A stretch of 20,949 bases of DNA from Omnitrophica WOR_2 bacterium GWA2_47_8. GTDB lineage: Bacteria > Omnitrophota > Gorgyraeia > Zapsychrales > GWA2-47-8. The stretch spans positions 47,616 to 68,564 of the forward strand of contig MHFY01000110.1 of the NCBI GenBank assembly GCA_001805375.1, given 5' to 3'. The position numbers and the translations under genes are program-made. Every line of letters begins with the position of its first letter. Position 1 is the first letter of the stretch. The notes below the pieces were generated by a model, which worked only from the letters and a program-made list of their open reading frames with translations, ran no database searches and was not told where the DNA came from. Shown piece by piece: positions 1 through 6,285 of this stretch.

Positions 1-801
1 GGCCGCGATCTTTGCGTTCCCGGGGCTGGTTTCGGGCAGGATCACCAAGAATTCATCCCCGCCATAGCGTCCGACGACATCGACCAGACGTAAATTTTTT
101 TTCAACGTTTGAGCGACCTGCTTAATGACCACATCTCCCTGCTGGTGACCGTGAAGGTCATTGATCACTTTAAAATGGTCCACATCGATCATCATACAGG
201 AGACGGTCGAACCGTACCGTTTTGACCTCAAAACTTCAGATTCTAAATGCTCTTTGATCGTTGTATGGTTGTAAAGCCTTGTGAGGCTGTCCAATTGCGC
301 CAATTTTTTTAAATACTGTTCGGTTTTTCTTTGTTCCGTGACGTTCTCTAAAAGAACAATAACCCTGCGGAATGTTTTATGATAACGTCCCGGAACAACC
401 AATTTTAAACGCACATCGATGGACCGACCCTTTAGGGTTTTATATTTGATCTCCGCTTCAAAAAAAAGCTTCCCTTCCAGCAGAACCGAAAATTTCGCGA
501 CCAAGACCTTGAACAAATCTTTCGACCAGCTTTTATAGATGTTCTCGGTTAAATTTGCCCTGGAAGGGGTATCAAAAAATCTCAAAGCAGCTTGATTGGC
601 ACTGATGATCTTAACCGCGTTGAAGGTTTCCTTGACCAAGTCAGGGTGTTCCAGCAGATAATTATGCGGGTTGGTGACCGTCTTGTCCTGCAAATGCCGG
701 CGGAGCTTTAAAAGGACGGACAAGTCCTCTTCGATAATGGCGACCGGAAGCTCATCAAAAATGATCTTACATGGATCCGAAGGATCGATCTGTGGGGTCA
801 T
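1..801 (-). CDS. PAS-GGDEF diguanylate cyclase (C-terminus beyond window)
   Basis: Partial gene, read from ATG at 801 to the left window edge (267 codons, no stop reached). The N-terminal part (about residues 10-160) looks like a PAS-type sensor segment. It is followed by a GGDEF domain with a DVDHFKVIND-type metal/substrate loop, a GHQQGD segment and an intact RYGGDEF signature (GGDEF at residues 247-251). An RLVD inhibitory I-site lies exactly five residues before it. Both active and feedback-inhibition sites are therefore present, so it should make c-di-GMP from two GTP. No membrane segment is visible in the part seen, so it is probably cytosolic. The start is separated from the stop of the upstream glycosyltransferase by a single base (TAA-A-ATG), with AAAGGTG as ribosome site inside that gene, so the two are translationally coupled. 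Whether an EAL or other output domain follows cannot be seen. Confidence 0.9.
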   Translation of the reverse strand, partial: MTPQIDPSDPCKIIFDELPVAIIEEDLSVLLKLRRHLQDKTVTNPHNYLLEHPDLVKETFNAVKIISANQAALRFFDTPSRANLTENIYKSWSKDLFKVLVAKFSVLLEGKLFFEAEIKYKTLKGRSIDVRLKLVVPGRYHKTFRRVIVLLENVTEQRKTEQYLKKLAQLDSLTRLYNHTTIKEHLESEVLRSKRYGSTVSCMMIDVDHFKVINDLHGHQQGDVVIKQVAQTLKKNLRLVDVVGRYGGDEFLVILPETSPGNAKIAA

Positions 802-802
802 T

Positions 803-2482
803 TTATTTCACCTTTTCGATCTTAACGATGAATTTCCCGCCGATAGGCTCGCCTATTTGCGTCACTTTAAATTCATCCGTTAGGACCCAATTGTTTAACG
901 AATAGAGGTCCGTCTTTTTTACGATACCGTAAGTGGTGCCCTGCGACGCCAGAAAATCCATGACCTTCTCCCGTGTATCCAAAAAGGGGACCGGATGCGG
1001 GCTGAAAAACGGCTTCCCGTTGACATCGATGACCGCCATCGGACGATCGAGATAAAAACGAACGCCGCGCACATAAAACTTACTAGCCAGGACGGTCTTA
1101 TCGGATGTATCGAGAGCCTTAAAGACATCGGTGATATCCTTGCAGGAAACCCACGGTTCAGCGTAAGGTTTGCCTAAAAAAAGAAAAATGAGGATGACCG
1201 CGGTTATGGAGGTCTTCGCGAAAATAATCCTCTCCGGCTGGTTTTTCAAATTAAAAATGACCAGCAAGGCCGCCATGATCACGCTTAAAACGGAAAAGAC
1301 ATAGACCGGCGTCATATTAACAACAATGCCGGGATACTTCTTGGCGTAGATCACGGCATAGACAGCCCCGCCAAGAAGCACGAGCGCTATCAAATAACCG
1401 GAAATCGACAGGGCATTAAAAGGCCCCTTTTTCTCATCGAGAACCCTGTCTAAATAAAAGGCCAGCAGGATCGCGACGGCCGGGAATACCGGAAAAATAT
1501 AACTGGCTAATTTGGAAGACGCCGGCTGGACAAAAACATACACGCCGAGGATCCAAAAGAGCAAGAAAACAAGCGGGTCCCGTAAGCCGGGAAGCCCCCG
1601 CACAACTTTATAAACACAAGCTGCCGTCGGAAGGAACAGAAAACTCCATGGCATGACACCGACGAACATAAGGCCAAGATAAAAATACCATAAATTGTTT
1701 TTGGGATGCTCCGCATCGAATAAACGCCTGACGTGAACATTCTGCCAGTACTCATCAAGAAAGGTCTGTCCATACAGTTGAAACATCACGGCATGCCACG
1801 GGACCGCAATGGCGATGAATAAAAAGAATCCCCACAGCGTGGCGCGATTTCTAAAGAACGTACGTTCCTTTTTATAGATCAGGAAGGCCAAAACCGGACT
1901 TAGGCTGAAACAAACGCCTAAGATCCCCTTGGTTAAGACGGAGACTCCCATCACGGCAAAGAAAAGGATTATGCTTGCATCTTTATGTTTTCGATTGTAA
2001 AACCCGTAGCAAAAAATGGCTAAGGCGATAAGGACCCAGATCGAAAAGACCATATCCGTTAGGACCGCTCGGGCCAAGGCAAGATAAATAAAACTGCTGG
2101 AAAGAATGATCCCCGACAAGAACGCAAGCCGTTTACTTTTAAAAATGGTCCACGCCATCCAATAGGTCGCCCCGACACCCAGCATCGCAAAGAACGCCGG
2201 CCAGAAACGGGCCACAAACGGCCCTGTGCCGAAAAGTTTAAACGCGATCATCATCAGCCAATAAAAAAAGACAGGCTTTTCGAATTGCGGTTTATCGAAG
2301 ATCATCGGCGTCAGCCAGTTATTATGCTGAAGCATTTCCTTGGCGCTCTGGGCATAAAAGACTTCGTCCGGATGCGTCAGGCTGATGATCCCGTTACCGA
2401 ACATCAGAAAGAAATAGGAAAGGACTGCCAGGATGCAGATCAATCGCCCGTGGCTGTTTTGGGAAACCCACTCAAATCTCAT
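803..2482 (-). CDS. GT39 / ArnT-like membrane glycosyltransferase
   Basis: A 559-residue polytopic membrane protein with roughly a dozen hydrophobic segments and a soluble C-terminal tail. After the first membrane segment comes an acidic pair in a THPDEVFYAQ context (D39-E40), followed by FDKPQFEKPVFFYW. This is the arrangement of the dolichyl/undecaprenyl-phosphate-sugar glycosyltransferases of family GT39 (ArnT, PMT), whose first periplasmic loop carries the catalytic acid. A later LARAVLTDM segment fits the same family. These enzymes move a sugar from a polyprenyl-phosphate carrier to a lipid or protein on the outer face of the inner membrane. The ATG overlaps the TGA of the upstream deacetylase gene (ATGA), and the stop is one base from the GGDEF gene. 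The donor sugar and acceptor cannot be told; ArnT-type lipid A modification is one option. Confidence 0.85.
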   Translation of the reverse strand: MRFEWVSQNSHGRLICILAVLSYFFLMFGNGIISLTHPDEVFYAQSAKEMLQHNNWLTPMIFDKPQFEKPVFFYWLMMIAFKLFGTGPFVARFWPAFFAMLGVGATYWMAWTIFKSKRLAFLSGIILSSSFIYLALARAVLTDMVFSIWVLIALAIFCYGFYNRKHKDASIILFFAVMGVSVLTKGILGVCFSLSPVLAFLIYKKERTFFRNRATLWGFFLFIAIAVPWHAVMFQLYGQTFLDEYWQNVHVRRLFDAEHPKNNLWYFYLGLMFVGVMPWSFLFLPTAACVYKVVRGLPGLRDPLVFLLFWILGVYVFVQPASSKLASYIFPVFPAVAILLAFYLDRVLDEKKGPFNALSISGYLIALVLLGGAVYAVIYAKKYPGIVVNMTPVYVFSVLSVIMAALLVIFNLKNQPERIIFAKTSITAVILIFLFLGKPYAEPWVSCKDITDVFKALDTSDKTVLASKFYVRGVRFYLDRPMAVIDVNGKPFFSPHPVPFLDTREKVMDFLASQGTTYGIVKKTDLYSLNNWVLTDEFKVTQIGEPIGGKFIVKIEKVK

Positions 2483-3210
2483 GTAAGCATTTCCCTGATC
2501 GAAACAAATTCATAACCTTTCGCCTTTAATGTTTCAGCCAGCAATGGGATCGCTAAGACCGTCTGCAATCGATCTCCCCCTTCTGCCTTAAAAACATCGC
2601 CGCTGTCATGGAACAATAGGATATCACCCGGTTTCACATGGCGGGTTATATACTTTACGATATATTTATGATTAAAGGAAACCCAATCTTTGGAATTTAA
2701 AGACCACAAGACAATCTGGTATCCCATGGATTTTATTTTTATTTTCAGCTCTTTACTTAACCAGGCCTTCGGCGGGCGAAAGATATTGGTGGTCACCCCC
2801 GTGGCTTCCTTGATGACCACTTCAGAATATTTTATTTCCTCTTCGATCTCAGGCAACGTGTAGTAGATCATCACGCTATGCGCGTAACCGTGGTTGCCGA
2901 TGGTGTGCCCCTCTTCAATAACGCGCCTGGCGATCTCGGGATATTTTTTCACGTGATGCCCGATCATAAAAAAAGTGGCCTTGATATTTGCTTTTTTTAA
3001 TTCATCCAGGATCTTAGGCGTCCAAAGAGGCGATGGGCCGTCATCAAACGTTAACGCGATCTGTTTTTTGGAAGATTTGACACGATACACTGTTCCTCGT
3101 CGGGTCAGAAGGGCCTGGTCAAAAAAAAGGCAGAAACACATAACAAGCAGGACAACGGCCAAAATAAAAACCACCACTATAAAGGTAAGCCAACCCCAAT
3201 TTATTGTCAT
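2479..3210 (-). CDS. Membrane-anchored NodB-type polysaccharide deacetylase
   Basis: A 243-residue protein with one N-terminal membrane segment (about residues 8-30) and a NodB-homology domain. Motif 1 is TFDDGPS (residues 54-60, metal-binding D57), motif 2 is NHGYAH (H107 and H111), motif 3 is FRPPKAW (R145), motif 4 is the KDW around 175 and motif 5 is ILLFHD (H201). All expected metal and catalytic residues of a carbohydrate esterase 4 enzyme are in place, so it should remove N- or O-acetyl (or formyl) groups from a glycan or lipid-linked sugar outside the cytoplasm. I chose the ATG at 3210, with AGGA nine bases upstream; a TTG two codons further out (3216) is less likely. Its stop overlaps the start of the GT39 gene. 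The pairing recalls arnD-arnT but the substrate is unproven. Confidence 0.88.
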   Translation of the reverse strand: MTINWGWLTFIVVVFILAVVLLVMCFCLFFDQALLTRRGTVYRVKSSKKQIALTFDDGPSPLWTPKILDELKKANIKATFFMIGHHVKKYPEIARRVIEEGHTIGNHGYAHSVMIYYTLPEIEEEIKYSEVVIKEATGVTTNIFRPPKAWLSKELKIKIKSMGYQIVLWSLNSKDWVSFNHKYIVKYITRHVKPGDILLFHDSGDVFKAEGGDRLQTVLAIPLLAETLKAKGYEFVSIREMLT

Positions 3211-3228
3211 TTCCAAAATTCCTATTTA

Positions 3229-3261
3229 CCCCGTTAGAAAGTTTTGTCCTTTCTAACGGGG
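3229..3261 (-). terminator. 12-bp hairpin between gpmA and the deacetylase gene
   Basis: A perfect 12-bp inverted repeat (3229-3240 with 3250-3261) with a 9-base loop. It overlaps the gpmA stop codon at 3253-3255. On the minus strand no U-run follows, so a classical intrinsic terminator is doubtful. It may instead be an mRNA-stabilising or partial termination hairpin that separates gpmA expression from the downstream envelope genes. Confidence 0.5.
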
Positions 3262-4011
3262 ATTACTTTTCCCTTGATTGGCTACCGCGGTCATAGCCTT
3301 TTCAATTTCCGCCTGATTGCCCAGATAATAGTGTTTAAGGGGCTTTAAATCTTTGTCAAGCTCATAGACCAAGGGGATACCGGTCGGAATATTAAGGCTG
3401 ATGATCTCTTCTTCGCTGATATTATCTAAATGTTTGACTAACGCGCGCAGACTGTTGCCGTGCGCCGCGATAACGACCTTTTTGCCGGACTTAATGACCG
3501 GGACGATCGTTTGCTGCCAATACGGCAAAAATCTTTTAACTGTGGATTCCAGGCTCTCCGTTAACGGAAGGTCCTTTTCCGAAAGGCCCTTGTATCTCGG
3601 GTCATGGCCCGGGTAACGCGGATCGGTTTTTTTAAGCGGCGGCGGGCAGATATTATAACTTCTTCGCCAGATCAAAACCTGTTCTTCTCCGTATTTTTTA
3701 GCTGTCTCGGCTTTATTTAAACCCTGCAGGTCGCCGTAGTGACGCTCATTGAGCTGCCAGGCATTATGGATCGAGATCCACATCCGGTCCATCTCATCCA
3801 AAACCAGCCAGAGCGTTCGAATCGCGCGTTTTAAAACAGATGTAAACGCAACATCAAAGGCATAACCTTCCTTTTTAAGTAATTTCCCCGCTTCCGTGGC
3901 TTCAGATATCCCTTTTTCCGACAGGTCAACATCGGTCCAGCCGGTAAAACGGTTTTCTTTATTCCACGTGCTTTCACCGTGCCGTAACAAAACAAGTTTC
4001 GTTGTTTGCAT
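3253..4011 (-). CDS. gpmA: 2,3-bisphosphoglycerate-dependent phosphoglycerate mutase
   Basis: Interconverts 3- and 2-phosphoglycerate in glycolysis and gluconeogenesis in the cytosol. The 252-residue product is close to the 250 residues of the E. coli enzyme. It has the phosphorylated histidine in LLRHGES (H11), R62, the ERHYGDLQGLNK block with E89, and the second catalytic histidine in AAHGNS (H184), all at family positions. The frame is open 25 codons further upstream, but the ATG at 4011 is preceded by GGAG with a 6-base spacer and starts exactly where family members start. The extra codons run through an imperfect palindrome and are probably untranslated. It is the first gene of the run leading into the deacetylase, 42 bases away, with a hairpin between them. 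Confidence 0.95.
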   Translation of the reverse strand: MQTTKLVLLRHGESTWNKENRFTGWTDVDLSEKGISEATEAGKLLKKEGYAFDVAFTSVLKRAIRTLWLVLDEMDRMWISIHNAWQLNERHYGDLQGLNKAETAKKYGEEQVLIWRRSYNICPPPLKKTDPRYPGHDPRYKGLSEKDLPLTESLESTVKRFLPYWQQTIVPVIKSGKKVVIAAHGNSLRALVKHLDNISEEEIISLNIPTGIPLVYELDKDLKPLKHYYLGNQAEIEKAMTAVANQGKSNPR

Positions 4012-4017
4012 ATCAGT

Positions 4018-4021
4018 CTCC
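4018..4021 (-). promoter_or_regulatory. Ribosome binding site of gpmA
   Basis: GGAG on the minus strand, six bases before the ATG at 4011. It decides the start against a 25-codon in-frame upstream extension. Confidence 0.75.
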
Positions 4022-4025
4022 CTGA

Positions 4026-4071
4026 CTGCCGGCCCGCTTCGCCGATGGCTCATCGAGGCGAGCTGGCAGGC
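4026..4071. repeat. Imperfect palindrome in the gpmA leader
   Basis: An inverted repeat of about 20 bases per arm beginning CTGCCGGCCCGC and ending GAGCTGGCAG, with a short loop near GATGGCTCATC. Several arm mismatches become G-U pairs if read from the plus strand. The composition matches the GC-rich intergenic palindromes seen elsewhere in the window, so it is probably a member of a dispersed repeat family. Confidence 0.5.
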
Positions 4072-4109
4072 TGTAAAATTTTTCAAAATAAAGCCCTTAA
4101 ACTGTTTCC

Positions 4110-4115
4110 ATTGTA
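4110..4115 (-). promoter_or_regulatory. Candidate -10 box upstream of gpmA
   Basis: TACAAT on the minus strand (5 of 6 to consensus), about 100 bases before the gpmA start. The upstream AT-rich stretch offers no good -35 hexamer, so this is weak. Confidence 0.3.
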
Positions 4116-4121
4116 CACAAA

Positions 4122-4143
4122 ATTCCTTATTTTAAAAAGGAAT
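4122..4143 (-). terminator. Weak AT-rich hairpin after the 83-residue gene
   Basis: ATTCCTT (4122-4128) pairs with AAGGAAT (4137-4143) over an 8-base loop, and a short run of four T follows on the minus strand. It lies 43 bases after the stop of the small gene at 4187-4438 and could end its transcript. Confidence 0.35.
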
Positions 4144-4186
4144 AAAAGTGTTTTTCACGGGGACAATTGTATGACGGGGTTAAAAT

Positions 4187-4438
4187 TTAGAAATAAGACT
4201 TCGCGGGCCTGCGCTGAGGCTTTATATTTTTAGGAGGATGCGGAAATTCCTTCGAGGGATTCTGCTTAGGTAAGTAATCATTGACCCAAGCCGCGGCAAA
4301 ACGGTTGAGCCAATCTTCTGCTGCTTTTTCAAACCCGATATCATGGCCGGCCTTTTCGCTTTCCAGCCATTTATGCCGGTTTATTGCTTCGAGGACTTCG
4401 TCCTTTTGTAAAAGTTGTTTATAATCAATGACTTCCAT
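4187..4438 (-). CDS. Small conserved-looking hypothetical protein, 83 residues
   Basis: Not recognised. The product is soluble with no signal peptide. Residues 1-55 look helical and rich in charged and aromatic residues (NRHKWLESEKAG, EDWLNRFAAAW). The last 25 residues are proline- and lysine-rich and probably disordered. It starts at ATG 4438 with no Shine-Dalgarno sequence. A good sigma-70 promoter ends only a few bases upstream, so the mRNA would be leaderless or nearly so. It lies alone between gpmA and a divergent plus-strand gene. That a proper promoter with an embedded palindrome drives it supports it being a real gene. Confidence 0.7.
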   Translation of the reverse strand: MEVIDYKQLLQKDEVLEAINRHKWLESEKAGHDIGFEKAAEDWLNRFAAAWVNDYLPKQNPSKEFPHPPKNIKPQRRPAKSYF

Positions 4439-4447
4439 ATTGATTTT

Positions 4448-4477
4448 ATTCTAATGCATGGACAAGTTACTTGTCAA
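4448..4477 (-). promoter_or_regulatory. Sigma-70-type promoter of the 83-residue gene
   Basis: On the minus strand, TTGACA (4472-4477, perfect -35) and TAGAAT (4448-4453, 5 of 6 for -10) are 18 bases apart. Transcription should start near 4441, only about three bases before the ATG at 4438. Confidence 0.65.
4461..4475. promoter_or_regulatory. Perfect 15-bp palindrome inside the promoter (operator candidate)
   Basis: GACAAGT-T-ACTTGTC is a perfect 7+1+7 inverted repeat. It occupies the spacer and overlaps the -35 box of the promoter just described. This is where a dimeric repressor would block RNA polymerase. No cognate regulator is adjacent. Confidence 0.5.
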
Positions 4478-4536
4478 TGCTTTACAAAAGAAAGTTTTAA
4501 GGGGGCGGGTGTTTTGTCGACATTGCATAATTGGCG

Positions 4537-4565
4537 TTGCCGGACGATTGATTTCAGGCTATACT
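4537..4565 (+). promoter_or_regulatory. Promoter of the plus-strand coiled-coil gene
   Basis: TTGCCG (4537-4542) and TATACT (4560-4565) are separated by 17 bases. The predicted start near 4572 leaves a leader of about 90 bases before the ATG at 4662. Confidence 0.55.
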
Positions 4566-4614
4566 TTTTGTATGTACTTGTTTTCCTAAATGATACTTAG
4601 ATGTAATAAGTACT

Positions 4615-4663
4615 ATCCCAATTTCATCATAACGAATTGGGAATATCTAAGGAGTATTGGGAT
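4615..4663 (+). promoter_or_regulatory. Leader with two mutually exclusive hairpins at a start codon
   Basis: TCCCAATT (4616-4623) pairs perfectly with AATTGGGA (4635-4642). The same segment, as ATCCCAAT (4615-4622), also pairs perfectly with ATTGGGAT (4656-4663), which covers the spacer and the first two bases of the ATG at 4662. One fold leaves the start open; the other hides it next to the ribosome site. Confidence 0.4.
4649..4654 (+). promoter_or_regulatory. Ribosome binding site deciding the start at 4662
   Basis: AAGGAG with a 7-base spacer to ATG 4662. It rules out the in-frame ATG at 4590, which has no ribosome site and would place a hydrophilic stretch before the membrane anchor. 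Confidence 0.8.
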
Positions 4664-5027
4664 GAAACCATCCACCGCCTTTTTAATCTTTATCGTTTTG
4701 ACCGTTTGGGCCTGCGTCCTGTTTTCCGGGTTTGTGACGGCCCTTAAGAAAACCATCAAACCCGCCCAGCGAAGCAAATTAAATGCCGACCAGATACTGC
4801 AGGAACAACGCCAATTCGCCGCTGACACAAAACAACAGCATGCCCAGCTTATGGAATCTCAACGCCAAAAAATGGATGAATTAAAACACCGCGCAGACCA
4901 GGGAACATCAAGCGATGCGCGGACGCAACAAGAACAAACCATGCAATACCAAAGACAGATGATGGAGGATTCCCGACGGCGCGCGGAAGAATCCCGGCAG
5001 CGCATGCAGGATTTGAGGCGGCGCTGA
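4662..5027 (+). CDS. Membrane-anchored Gln/Arg-rich coiled-coil protein
   Basis: A 121-residue protein of unknown function and the only plus-strand gene in the window. One N-terminal membrane helix (about residues 4-24, STAFLIFIVLTVWACVLFSG) is followed by a basic juncture (LKKTIKP). About 90 residues of almost pure helix then follow, very rich in Q, R, E, K, D and M, with heptad-like repeats such as MQYQRQMMEDSRRRAEESRQ. There is no glycine or proline in the long arm apart from a GTSSD break, so it should be a rod anchored in the inner membrane. Its own promoter and a strong ribosome site support it. Its stop TGA abuts the stop of the convergent gene with no spacer. The function is not assignable; a low-complexity structural or scaffold role is a guess. 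Confidence 0.8.
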   Translation: MKPSTAFLIFIVLTVWACVLFSGFVTALKKTIKPAQRSKLNADQILQEQRQFAADTKQQHAQLMESQRQKMDELKHRADQGTSSDARTQQEQTMQYQRQMMEDSRRRAEESRQRMQDLRRR

Positions 5028-5450
5028 TCAATGTTCTCGGGACTCCCAGATACGCCTGGTCATCTCAGACTGATAACTCTCTTCGATTTCTTGCAGTTCT
5101 TTCTTTCCTAAAAATTTATTTATGCATTCTTCAACAGCCCGCAAACGCTTGATCTGATAAATATACTCGGGGCGTTTCTCGGCATGGGTATCAGCGTAAA
5201 GGCCCTCTTCCTTCTTATGAATATACTCTTTGAATTCTTCCATCTTTTTTAAAAAGGCCGTATGGTCCTGCCCCTTCATCTGCGAGGCTTCGGCCTGCAG
5301 ATTCTTTAACAAAGACTGGTCGATCATCAGCTGGGTGATCTTACGATCAACCCTATCCACTGTTTCCTTGGTCGTTTTATAGCACCAGATCAAATATCGG
5401 CGGATCAATTTTTTCTCTTCGGGGGAAATTTTGTGGTTGCCTTTTTTCAT
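5028..5450 (-). CDS. Helical cytosolic hypothetical protein, 140 residues
   Basis: Not recognised. It is highly charged, predominantly helical and lysine/glutamate rich, with no signal peptide or membrane segment. It contains two cysteines (one in LIWCYKTTKE) and the motif GQDHTAFLKKMEEFKEYIHK. The ATG at 5450 overlaps the TAA of the pilin-like gene upstream (TAATG), so the two are translationally coupled and probably work together. The coupling suggests a cytosolic partner or accessory of the pilin-like protein, but this is inference. Its stop codon is immediately adjacent to that of the convergent plus-strand gene (TGA/TCA at 5025-5030), with no terminator in between. Confidence 0.75.
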   Translation of the reverse strand: MKKGNHKISPEEKKLIRRYLIWCYKTTKETVDRVDRKITQLMIDQSLLKNLQAEASQMKGQDHTAFLKKMEEFKEYIHKKEEGLYADTHAEKRPEYIYQIKRLRAVEECINKFLGKKELQEIEESYQSEMTRRIWESREH

Positions 5451-5644
5451 TACTGATCCGTGTTAAAAACAACGTTGCGGGACACCCTTTCCAAATAATT
5501 GACCGACGCGTCCAAGGAATCGTTGATCGCCCTCTTCATGGGCCCGAGGGGGCCTAGAAAGATGAGCATAATAACAACAACGGCTGTCACAACGAGCATG
5601 TATTCGATGAGCTGCTGGCCCTGCCTATTTTGATAATTTTTCAT
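5450..5644 (-). CDS. Class III signal / Flp-type pilin-like protein
   Basis: A 64-residue protein with a short hydrophilic N-terminus carrying RQGQQLIEYM. This matches the G-x(4)-E-Y / Q-x(3)-E type processing motif of type IVb (Flp) prepilins and class III signal peptides. A hydrophobic helix (residues 16-34) and a short polar tail follow. A prepilin peptidase would cleave after G9 so that the helix packs into a filament. The length is typical of Flp pilins (50-80 residues). No secretion ATPase, TadB/C or prepilin peptidase gene is in the window, so it must rely on machinery elsewhere. It is followed without gap by the helical 140-residue gene. It could equally be a TadE-like minor pseudopilin. 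Confidence 0.75.
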   Translation of the reverse strand: MKNYQNRQGQQLIEYMLVVTAVVVIMLIFLGPLGPMKRAINDSLDASVNYLERVSRNVVFNTDQ

Positions 5645-5673
5645 TTCTTATTTTTCTTTGCCCTCTACAAATA

Positions 5674-5682
5674 AATATAACA
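5674..5682 (-). promoter_or_regulatory. Extended -10 promoter candidate for the pilin-like gene
   Basis: On the minus strand TGT directly precedes TATATT (5674-5679), giving an extended -10. It sits 30 bases before the ATG at 5644 in an otherwise AT-rich stretch. No convincing -35 was found. Confidence 0.4.
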
Positions 5683-5717
5683 CAAAAGTTCAGCTAAGGT
5701 AATCCTTTCGTCGCTTC

Positions 5718-5770
5718 CCTGCCTGCCGGCAGGGCTCCTCAGGGTGCCGGGGTCGAGAAATACTCGCCCC
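5718..5770. repeat. Pair of GC-rich hairpins after the 163-residue gene
   Basis: CCCTGCC (5718-5724) pairs with GGCAGGG (5728-5734) around the CCTGCCTGCCGGCAGG core shared with the repeat at 10491. GGGG-t-CGAG (5749-5757) pairs with CTCG-CCCC (5763-5770) over a 5-base loop. Together they fill the gap after the stop at 5777. They could limit minus-strand transcription, but there is no U-run. The shared core marks them as dispersed repeat copies. Confidence 0.55.
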
Positions 5771-5776
5771 GTCAAA

Positions 5777-6268
5777 TTAAGTCACCTTATAAACCTTGTC
5801 ATTCTCCCTGACCCGCTTGTCGACCTTCAATCCCACTAATTTCCCTTTGGAAGCGGCTCTCACATCCACGCTTTCGATCTGCAGCGATCTGACCTTCTGT
5901 TTTAAATTTGTTCCTGCCCCCACGATGTGGATAGTATCTCCGACGCGTAAAGAGCCCCGGTTGATCCTAACGACACACACCATGATCTTAGAGAAAAAAT
6001 GCGTAACTTCCCCTATTTCCAGCTCCGGCGGTTTTTTTACGGTTTGCGGCGGCGTTTTGACTGCTTTGATTAAAGTTCTTTTCTTTGGTTTTGCTTTAGA
6101 AACGGACGGCTTGCTGACTTTGAACTTTTTATGGCGGAGAACCTTTTTCAGCGGAGCGGATCGTCTTTTATGTAATGCCTTATGCGTTCGCCTGCTTTGC
6201 TTTTTTCGACGAGGCCGTCTTTGAATAATATGCTTTAAAGACGAGATGATTCTCTTAAAGAGTGACAT
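5777..6268 (-). CDS. Basic protein with translation-factor domain-II-like barrel
   Basis: A 163-residue protein. Residues 1-80 are extremely rich in lysine and arginine (RRPRRKKQSRRTHK) and look like a disordered nucleic-acid-binding tail. Residues 84-163 form a small beta-barrel resembling domain II of EF-Tu/IF2-type factors: IGEVTHFFSKI, LRVGDTIHIVGAG, VRSLQIESVDV and VGLKVDKRVRENDKVYKV. Stand-alone proteins with this barrel are usually annotated translation elongation factor-like. There is no GTPase domain, so it is not a GTPase. It starts at ATG 6268 with GAGGA about ten bases upstream, 17 bases after the stop of the membrane protein gene, so it belongs to the ParA operon. An RNA- or ribosome-binding role is inferred; the long basic tail is unusual for this small family. 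Confidence 0.75.
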   Translation of the reverse strand: MSLFKRIISSLKHIIQRRPRRKKQSRRTHKALHKRRSAPLKKVLRHKKFKVSKPSVSKAKPKKRTLIKAVKTPPQTVKKPPELEIGEVTHFFSKIMVCVVRINRGSLRVGDTIHIVGAGTNLKQKVRSLQIESVDVRAASKGKLVGLKVDKRVRENDKVYKVT

Positions 6269-6285
6269 ATCCGATGATCCTCGCG

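Noticed and set aside
4012..4086. In-frame 25-codon N-terminal extension of gpmA
   Set aside because: No ribosome site, runs through a palindromic repeat, and family members begin at the internal ATG, which has a good GGAG.
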